A stretch of 64,000 bases of DNA from Flavobacterium selenitireducens (lineage in GTDB: Bacteria; Bacteroidota; Bacteroidia; Flavobacteriales; Flavobacteriaceae). The stretch spans positions 124,001-188,000 of the forward strand of contig NZ_JAAVIY010000006.1 of assembly GCF_014748335.1 (NCBI RefSeq). Reading direction: 5' to 3'. The stretch's first letter is position 1; each line of letters begins with the position of its first letter. The notes under the pieces are model-generated. The model was not told the DNA's origin and did not search any database. It worked only from the letters and a program-made list of their open reading frames with translations. Positions 58,480 to 64,000 of this stretch are shown in pieces. Position numbers and translations under genes: made by a program.

Positions 58480-60909
58480 TCATTTGAAGCGTATCGTGAA
58501 TTTCGTGCCCTGACCCGGCTCGCTTTCGACCTCGATGGTGCCGCCCATGGCCTCGATCTGGTTCTTGGTTATGAACAGGCCGATTCCTTTTGATTCCGGG
58601 TTGTTGCTGAAGGTTTGGTACATCCCGAAGATTTTCTCGGCATTTTTGACCAGGTCGATGCCGATTCCATTGTCGCTTACCGACAGCGTTTTTCCAGCAT
58701 CGGACTCGCTCCAGATTACGTGTATTTCGGGTGCGGATTCGGTTCCGCTGTAACGGATCGCGTTCGAGATCAAATTCAGCATCACGCTTTCAAAATAGGC
58801 CGGATTGAAAAGTATCTCGGCAGATCGCGGTACGTCGATGCGGATGTCGGCCGATTTTATGGCGATTTGTTCTGAAAGTATCGACAGGGCCATCTCCACG
58901 TAATGCCTCACGTTAAGTTTTTCCGCAACCAGGCTGATGTTGTTCTGGATATTCACCACTTCATTGAGGTTGGTCATCGTTTCATTCAGCGAAGCCGATA
59001 CGGTGCGCAACATTCCGATCATTTGTCTCTTCTCTTCAGGGGAATCGGCTGCATCCATCAGCGATGCGATCGACTGGATATTGCTCGTATGCGACCTCAG
59101 GTTGTGGGAAACGATATAGGAAAAGTTCTGCAAGCGCTTGTTCTGCTCGATGACCAGTTTGAGGGATTCGTTGAGTTTGCGATCTGCTTCCATCGATTTT
59201 GTACGATCCATCATGATGCCACGCACATACATGGGGCGTCCACTTTCAGTGATCACGTTGACGTAATCTTTTATCCAAACGGTTCGCCCGTCTTTTTTGA
59301 TGAAGCGGTACTCGATCTCGAACTGTACGGCCCTTGTTACGTTGTGATGGTAGGTCCTCAGCGTTTTTTCACGATCGTCCGGATGGATGTGATTGGTCCA
59401 GAAGTTGGGTTCCGAAAGCCACTGATCGATTGGGTAACCAGTGATTTCTTCGGCTTTGGCATTCACGAACGAAATGTTGTCGTTGGCAAAATCACTTTCC
59501 CAGACGATGCCGTCTATGGTGTCGATCAAGCCTTCTATGCGGTGTTGGGATTCGGATACCAGGCGTTGAGCTTCTTTTCGTTCGGTAATGTCTTCGGTTG
59601 CGACGATCACGCGTCCCAATGATTCTTCATATCCGGCCATGACCGTCCATTGCAGGAATATCTCGCGATGCCCGCCTTTTCCGTCAGACATGCGCGTGTC
59701 CATGTTTATCTTGGGCAAACCCATGGCGACAGCATTAAGCTGGTTGACGAAGTCTTCGTTGGTCTGGCTTCCCATGATGGACGTCAGGCTTTTGCTCATC
59801 AGTTCTTCCCTCGTTTTCGGGTAGTGAAGCTTCAGGCATTCGTTGTTGACGTTGATGATGGTCACTAACGACAGGCATTTTTCGACTTCATCGGGATTTT
59901 CGCCCAGAAATTTTTCGATGTAATCCGGCCGCTGCCCGATCAATCCGATTTGCTGCAGATACTCCTTGACAAGCGAGAAATCTTCTTCCCAAAGCGCGAC
60001 CGGAGAGTTGTTGAACAGACTTTCAAACCGTTCTTCGCTCTGGCGGGCGGCTTCGGCCGGGCGCGACAGCAGCATATTGATCAAAAAACCCAGTATGATC
60101 GACAAACCGATTCCGAAGAGCACGACCGGAACGACGGCCCAGATCGCCGCATGGGACTCCCGCGCGGCCAGGATGAGCTCCCATCCGCCGTCGGGGATCA
60201 TTTTGGTGACGTGATACTTGTTTTTATATTGGTCGTCTCCTTCGAAGAAATATTTTTTTTGACCAGGTTGGGATTGCGTTTTCCGAAGCTGGAAAAAATA
60301 CCTGCTCTCGTCTATCGAGGTGAGTCCTGTTGTGCGATAAAGCGTCTCGGGATGTATGAGCACGGCGGTAAATCCCCAGAATTGGCGATTTTGGTAAACG
60401 GGCATCCGTCCCACGATTCCCGATCCGCCCTGCTGGAGTTCGAGCGGTCCGGCAAAGTACATTTTCCCGCTTTTGAGCGAACGCAACGCCTCAGGACGCA
60501 ACTGTTCAGACTCAAGTATGTTGAACCCGATGGCGCCTTCGTTTCCGATTGTCGGGTATACCTGCGTGATGACGCCTCCCGGAACCATTTCCACGGCATT
60601 TATCACGGGATTGGACTGCAGCAACTTCGGGGCGATTTCATCGAAATGTTCCGGGATGCCCTGATCGTTTATCGTCATGGCAAGCGTAATGGAAGTCGCA
60701 TAACAATTTTTGAGCGCTTGTTCGAGATTGTTGTGGGTGGCGTCTAGAATCTGGTACATTTCGCGTTGCTCGTCGGCTCGTGCCATCTGATACCGCTGAA
60801 TGGCGATTACCGTAAGGACGATCAACGACAGGGCCGATACCAGGCCGCCCGAAGTACGTGGCCGTTTCGCGAACCAGTCAAAAGCATTTCGTCGATTTTT
60901 ACGCATCAT
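58480..60909 (-). CDS. CHASE-PAS histidine kinase
   Basis: The 809-residue membrane sensor has a first span (about 16-35), a CHASE-type extracytoplasmic domain (about 45-270), a second span (about 272-296), two to three PAS/PAC segments (about 310-590; one with YEESLGRVIVATEDITER, one with GYPIDQWLSEP), and a HisKA domain with VSHNLRSHTSN. An HATPase domain ends in DNGIGIDL and GIGLFITKN. CHASE domains sense small extracellular ligands. The ATG at 60909 is chosen from the -7 box just upstream. No response regulator is adjacent. It abuts the nuclease gene tail to tail. Confidence 0.92.
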   Translation of the reverse strand: MMRKNRRNAFDWFAKRPRTSGGLVSALSLIVLTVIAIQRYQMARADEQREMYQILDATHNNLEQALKNCYATSITLAMTINDQGIPEHFDEIAPKLLQSNPVINAVEMVPGGVITQVYPTIGNEGAIGFNILESEQLRPEALRSLKSGKMYFAGPLELQQGGSGIVGRMPVYQNRQFWGFTAVLIHPETLYRTTGLTSIDESRYFFQLRKTQSQPGQKKYFFEGDDQYKNKYHVTKMIPDGGWELILAARESHAAIWAVVPVVLFGIGLSIILGFLINMLLSRPAEAARQSEERFESLFNNSPVALWEEDFSLVKEYLQQIGLIGQRPDYIEKFLGENPDEVEKCLSLVTIINVNNECLKLHYPKTREELMSKSLTSIMGSQTNEDFVNQLNAVAMGLPKINMDTRMSDGKGGHREIFLQWTVMAGYEESLGRVIVATEDITERKEAQRLVSESQHRIEGLIDTIDGIVWESDFANDNISFVNAKAEEITGYPIDQWLSEPNFWTNHIHPDDREKTLRTYHHNVTRAVQFEIEYRFIKKDGRTVWIKDYVNVITESGRPMYVRGIMMDRTKSMEADRKLNESLKLVIEQNKRLQNFSYIVSHNLRSHTSNIQSIASLMDAADSPEEKRQMIGMLRTVSASLNETMTNLNEVVNIQNNISLVAEKLNVRHYVEMALSILSEQIAIKSADIRIDVPRSAEILFNPAYFESVMLNLISNAIRYSGTESAPEIHVIWSESDAGKTLSVSDNGIGIDLVKNAEKIFGMYQTFSNNPESKGIGLFITKNQIEAMGGTIEVESEPGQGTKFTIRFK

Positions 60910-60942
60910 ACGCAAATTAGATCGGATTGGTTGAACACTTGT

Positions 60943-60950
60943 CAAAGTTA
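60943..60950 (-). promoter_or_regulatory. -7 promoter box for the CHASE kinase
   Basis: The minus strand reads TAACTTTG, an exact TAnnTTTG match, 33 bp before the ATG at 60909. It excludes the longer reading of the frame. Confidence 0.55.
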
Positions 60951-61121
60951 GGTATTCACTTTTAATTAACACTCGGAACTGTAATATTTGAATGTCGTTG
61001 CATCGCAATTTGAGATATCAATTTGGAAATTCGGATAGGCATATGTGCGTTAGCGCTTAATCGCTAATGACGCAATCAAAAGTTTTTATAAACTTGGGTG
61101 ACGAGTCGACCGCCCCGGGCG

Positions 61122-61129
61122 TAACTTTG
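61122..61129 (+). promoter_or_regulatory. -7 promoter box for the GNAT operon
   Basis: TAACTTTG, an exact TAnnTTTG match ending 12 bp before the ATG at 61142. A TTG at 61094-61096 is 25 bp upstream, slightly beyond the usual spacing. Confidence 0.55.
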
Positions 61130-61141
61130 CAATCCGAACAA

Positions 61142-61705
61142 ATGCTTGATATGAATTTCGATCTGCAACCTACCTTACAAAACGACGATGCCATCCTGAT
61201 CCCGCTGCAGGTTGGCGATTTTGAAACTTTGTTTGCCTTGGCGTCCGATGCGGCGATCTGGGCGCAACACCCGAATCGCGACCGTTACAAAAAGGAAGTA
61301 TTCCGCACTTTTTTTGAAGGCGCCATACAAAGCCGCGGCGCCTTTTTAATCGTAGACAAACACTCAGGGAAAGCCGTCGGCAGCACAAGGTTCTATGACT
61401 TCGATGGCGAGTCTGGAAGCATCTTCATCGGCTATACGTTTTACGCCAGGTCGCATTGGGGAACCGGGCTGAACGCATCGGTAAAACGGCTGATGCTCGA
61501 CTACGCTTTCCGATCGGTTTCAAAAGTATTCTTCCACATCGGTTCAGAAAACACGCGTTCCCAAATTGCGATAAGCCGGATTGGCGCCCAAAAGGTAGCC
61601 GAACAAGAAGTGGTGTATTTTGGCGAGCCGACGCGCCTCAATTTTGTATACCAGATCGACAGACGCAATTGGCCGGCCCTATCCATCAAAACCAAAACGA
61701 CATGA
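61142..61705 (+). CDS. GNAT-family N-acetyltransferase (RimJ/RimL-like)
   Basis: The 187-residue protein has the RimJ/RimL acetyltransferase pattern: FLIVDKHSGKAVGSTRFYD, GYTFYARSHWGTGLN and HIGSENTRSQIAISRIGA, where the acetyl-CoA loop lies. It would acetylate the N-terminus of a protein or a small amine. The start at 61142 (or 61151) is fixed by the -7 box; 25 codons read upstream lie outside the transcript. It leads an operon in which its stop overlaps the next ATG by 4 bp. Confidence 0.88.
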   Translation: MLDMNFDLQPTLQNDDAILIPLQVGDFETLFALASDAAIWAQHPNRDRYKKEVFRTFFEGAIQSRGAFLIVDKHSGKAVGSTRFYDFDGESGSIFIGYTFYARSHWGTGLNASVKRLMLDYAFRSVSKVFFHIGSENTRSQIAISRIGAQKVAEQEVVYFGEPTRLNFVYQIDRRNWPALSIKTKTT

Positions 61706-62424
61706 ACCTTCACGATCTTCTCATACACGACAAGGAAATTGTCCGTCTCGACGATGTTTTCCTGCTGTCCGACAAACGCATGGCAATCGTCCAATTGATA
61801 AAAGAACATCGATACGGCCCGGAATTGCGCAAATTCGGTCTTCCCGTAAGCCACAAGATTCTCTTGCACGGCAGTTCGGGTTGTGGCAAAACGATGACGG
61901 CAAAAGCAATTGCGAATTCGCTCGGAAAACAGCTGTTTGTGCTCAACCTTAGCAATGTGGTCAATTCGCGTATAGGCGAAACGTCCCAGAACATAAAAGG
62001 CGTGTTTGAAAAAGCGGCGCGAGAGAAAGCCGTGCTGTTCCTCGATGAATTCGATCAGATAGGTAAATCCCGGGGAAACGATGACAAGGATGTGGGCGAG
62101 ATGAGGCGCTTGGTTAACACCTTGATCCAATTGATCGATCATCTTCCTGAGGAAACGCTTTTGCTTTGCGCCACCAATCACGTCGCGATACTCGACGATG
62201 CGTTGCTAAGGCGTTTTCAGGTGAAGATCATTTACGGCCTTCCTTCGGACAAGGATCTCGATCATTATTACGAGGCGCTGCTCGAACGGTTTCCGTCTCA
62301 TTTGCGCGATATCGATCGGAAGTACAATGTGTCGTATGCCGAAGCAAAAGATCACGCGTTTTCGATTGTCAAGTCCAGGCTTATCGCTCAGTTCGAATCA
62401 GCCGATCAATTCGTTTCACCATGA
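61702..62424 (+). CDS. Small AAA+ ATPase
   Basis: The 240-residue protein consists of a single AAA+ module: Walker A LLHGSSGCGKTMTA, Walker B VLFLDEFDQIG, sensor 1 LLLCATNH and the arginine finger region DDALLRRFQ. The N-terminal part before Walker A is short (about 50 residues). It resembles the ATPase unit of 26S-type/FtsH-like proteins without protease or substrate domain. Both ends overlap neighbours by 4 bp, so it is translationally coupled to the GNAT and YggS genes. Function unknown. Confidence 0.9.
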   Translation: MNLHDLLIHDKEIVRLDDVFLLSDKRMAIVQLIKEHRYGPELRKFGLPVSHKILLHGSSGCGKTMTAKAIANSLGKQLFVLNLSNVVNSRIGETSQNIKGVFEKAAREKAVLFLDEFDQIGKSRGNDDKDVGEMRRLVNTLIQLIDHLPEETLLLCATNHVAILDDALLRRFQVKIIYGLPSDKDLDHYYEALLERFPSHLRDIDRKYNVSYAEAKDHAFSIVKSRLIAQFESADQFVSP

Positions 62425-63149
62425 AAAGCGACATAACGCACAATATCGGGATTATCCTCGAGCGCATCCGAAAAGCCAGCGAGGCCAGCGGTCGGGATCC
62501 GAAAGATGTCCGCTTGCTGCTCGCCACCAAAACCGTTGCCGCCGATCGGATAAAAGAGGCGTTCCACGCGGGACAAACCCTGATTGCCGAAAACAAGGTA
62601 CAGGAGCTCCGAGACAAATTCGAAGCCCTGAAAGACGTTCGCCATACCAGCCATTTTATCGGCCACCTGCAAACCAACAAGATCAACGACGTGCTCAAAT
62701 ATGGCGTGAGTTGCATACAGTCGGTTGATCGGGTCGATCTCGCCGAGAAATTGCACAAGCGGTTGTCGTATGAAAATCGGACGATTGAAGTGTTGATCCA
62801 GGTCAATACCTCGAATGAAGAAAGCAAGTTCGGCGTGCATCCCGACCAAGCGATAGAGCTCGTACGACAGGTCGCACAATTCAAGACTTTAAAAATAAAA
62901 GGGCTTATGACCATCGGGCTCTTTAAAGGCCAGCCGCATGAGTTGCGCGCCTGCTTTTCGCTTTTGCGGAAGTTGCGCGACCAGATTTCGGATTTGGCTA
63001 TTCCGGGAGTCGAAATGGACGAGCTTTCCATGGGGATGAGCGGCGATCTCGAAATGGCCGTTGAGGAAGGTGCGACGATTGTGAGAGTCGGGACGGCCAT
63101 TTTCGGGCAACGGGTTACGCCCGATAGTTACTATTGGAACGAGCAATAA
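62421..63149 (+). CDS. YggS-family PLP homeostasis protein
   Basis: The 242-residue fold III PLP-binding protein has VRLLLATKTV with the PLP lysine, IAENKVQELRDK, HFIGHLQTNK, VNTSNEESKFGV, LMTIG and a C-terminal MSGDLEMAVEEGATIVRVGTAIFG. It binds and shuttles PLP and has no known catalytic turnover. It is the last gene of the coupled three-gene operon. The ATG at 62421 overlaps the ATPase stop by 4 bp. Confidence 0.95.
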   Translation: MKSDITHNIGIILERIRKASEASGRDPKDVRLLLATKTVAADRIKEAFHAGQTLIAENKVQELRDKFEALKDVRHTSHFIGHLQTNKINDVLKYGVSCIQSVDRVDLAEKLHKRLSYENRTIEVLIQVNTSNEESKFGVHPDQAIELVRQVAQFKTLKIKGLMTIGLFKGQPHELRACFSLLRKLRDQISDLAIPGVEMDELSMGMSGDLEMAVEEGATIVRVGTAIFGQRVTPDSYYWNEQ

Positions 63150-63339
63150 CTGCCATCGCAAACGCGGATTGACGTAATTCCACACTGATTGCTCGCGAAG
63201 TCCGTACGTCCAAAGATTGAGATTCATTCGGCCGTGTTCCCGACCATGCTAAAAATAGCTTTTGTATGGGCTTTGTGCTCCGTTAAACTATGGGCTTTGC
63301 CTACGTCCGACGAAGGCAGCACGTAAACGAATTGAGCTA

Positions 63340-63810
63340 TCATCTCAATTTTTCAGCAGCGGCACTATTTCCCTGTAGGTTGGCGTGATCTAAAGCCGAT
63401 AATCCGCGCGAATCCAACAACTCTTTATTGGCGCCGCTATCCAGTAACAGCTTGATAATGTCAACGCGCTGGAACATGGCGGCAAACATGAGGGCGGTCC
63501 CGCCGTTTCCGTTGCGTGAGTCCAATGCAACTCCGCGTTTCACCAAAAGCCCGGCCACTTCGGTATGACCCTTGAAACAGGCACCCATCAGGGCGGTGTT
63601 GCCATGGGCGTCCGCAGCGTCTATGTCTGCCCCGGCGTCTAGCAATGCCCCGGCAGCTTCGATCTGGTTGTTGTACACTGCAAGGATCAGGGGAGTGTAG
63701 CCTTTTTCGTCTCGAACATCCAATTCCCTCGTCAGTTCGAATATTTCGTTGAGAACGGGTACGTTTCCTTGGCGGGAAGCGGCAAATAATGCCTGGGTTA
63801 TTTGATCCAT
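63340..63810 (-). CDS. Ankyrin-repeat protein
   Basis: The 156-residue protein has four ankyrin repeats (DEKGYTPLILAVYNN, DAHGNTALMGACFKG, NGNGGTALMFAAMFQ, DSRGLSALDHANLQG) with the usual 33-residue spacing. Such small ankyrin proteins are intracellular adaptors and often sit beside catalase genes; no catalase is visible here, though the upstream sequence is cut by the window edge. The ATG at 63810 is chosen; the longer frame upstream is less protein-like. Confidence 0.85.
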   Translation of the reverse strand: MDQITQALFAASRQGNVPVLNEIFELTRELDVRDEKGYTPLILAVYNNQIEAAGALLDAGADIDAADAHGNTALMGACFKGHTEVAGLLVKRGVALDSRNGNGGTALMFAAMFQRVDIIKLLLDSGANKELLDSRGLSALDHANLQGNSAAAEKLR

Positions 63811-63892
63811 CGCAATCTGTTTAGGGTTGTATCCGATGACGGCTCCGGCGATGGCGCCGGAAAGGTGCGGTAAGGAATTGTCGACGGCAAAT

Positions 63893-64000
63893 TCATATCT
63901 GTGACAACTTTTTCGGATCCATCGCCTCAGCGAGACTCTTTCCATCGTTCCCACTTTCTTTTGACTTATCGATGCGGGGCCTTTTGTCTCGCTTTTCGTC
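63893..64000 (-). CDS. Possible C-terminal fragment of a gene beyond the right edge
   Basis: Read from the right edge on the minus strand, one frame gives 35 codons, charged and Lys/Asp-rich (DEKRDKRPRIDKSKESG, then GKSLAEAMDPKKLSQI), ending in TGA at 63893-63895. It looks like a protein tail. It would end about 80 bp before the ankyrin ATG on the same strand. Too short to name. Confidence 0.35.
   Translation of the reverse strand, partial: DEKRDKRPRIDKSKESGNDGKSLAEAMDPKKLSQI

Noticed and set aside
60910..61008. Longer start of the CHASE kinase
   Set aside because: It runs through an exact TAACTTTG -7 box; the ATG at 60909 lies just behind it.
63265..63299. Direct repeat TATGGGCTTTG, two copies 24 bp apart
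   Set aside because: Only 11 bases and in a spacer with no other structure; chance cannot be excluded.

Overview
The window reads as chromosome of a member of the Bacteroidota, most likely Flavobacteriaceae. Three lines of evidence agree. Many genes are preceded by the Bacteroidota-type -7 box TAnnTTTG, several with a TTG/TTTG -33 box 17-21 bp upstream, and purine-rich ribosome binding sites are largely absent. A secreted nuclease ends in a type IX secretion sorting domain. The gene families (short-form arginine decarboxylase beside a deoxyhypusine-synthase homologue, fused 2-oxo acid dehydrogenase E1, SIMPL, DUF6438 and TlpA-like lipoproteins) are typical of that group. By eye the GC content is close to one half, high for a flavobacterium. 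No prophage, insertion sequence, integrase or CRISPR array was seen. Gene density is that of a core chromosome.

Layout. 1-10.9 kb: a possible glycosyltransferase cut by the left edge, ettA, a TPR hybrid histidine kinase, rhlE, a formimidoylglutamase-like ureohydrolase with altered metal ligands, a coiled-coil membrane protein, hutI and corA. 10.9-20.1 kb, nearly all minus strand: a lipoprotein/M23/flavoprotein operon, two tiny lipoproteins, a fused E1 dehydrogenase, a pseudo-M1 protein with a predicted outer-membrane barrel, and a LOG-family protein. 20.3-30 kb: DoxX, uvrA, a ClC channel with CBS domains, ggt-acpH, and a hypoxanthine-DNA glycosylase overlapping a methyltransferase. 29.8-36.9 kb: polyamine and amino-acid metabolism (Asp-rich protein, deoxyhypusine-synthase homologue, arginine decarboxylase with an upstream mini-ORF, aroB, proline dehydrogenase) and exonuclease III.

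37.1-43.7 kb is a tightly packed signalling operon: a REC-kinase, a CHASE3-HAMP-GAF hybrid kinase with three receiver domains, a lone receiver, CheR and a receiver-less CheB. No CheA, CheW or chemoreceptor is present, so it is probably a stress or lifestyle phosphorelay rather than classical chemotaxis. 44-53.3 kb: a class V aminotransferase, LpxL-like acyltransferase, rhomboid, SIMPL protein, DHFR-like protein, DUF6438 lipoprotein, CPBP protease, tRNA-Tyr, TlpA-like lipoprotein and an MBL-rhodanese sulfur enzyme. 53.4-64 kb: a VWA + MoxR-type ATPase pair, a T9SS nuclease, a CHASE-PAS kinase, a translationally coupled GNAT-AAA-YggS operon and an ankyrin protein.

The least explained signals are non-coding. 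Seven- and eight-base tandem arrays sit directly behind stop codons of several unrelated genes. Three back-to-back hairpins next to tRNA-Tyr are framed by an inverted copy of the tRNA 3' end. Twin palindromes lie upstream of proline dehydrogenase. A 57-codon ORF begins at the predicted transcription start of the arginine decarboxylase transcript.
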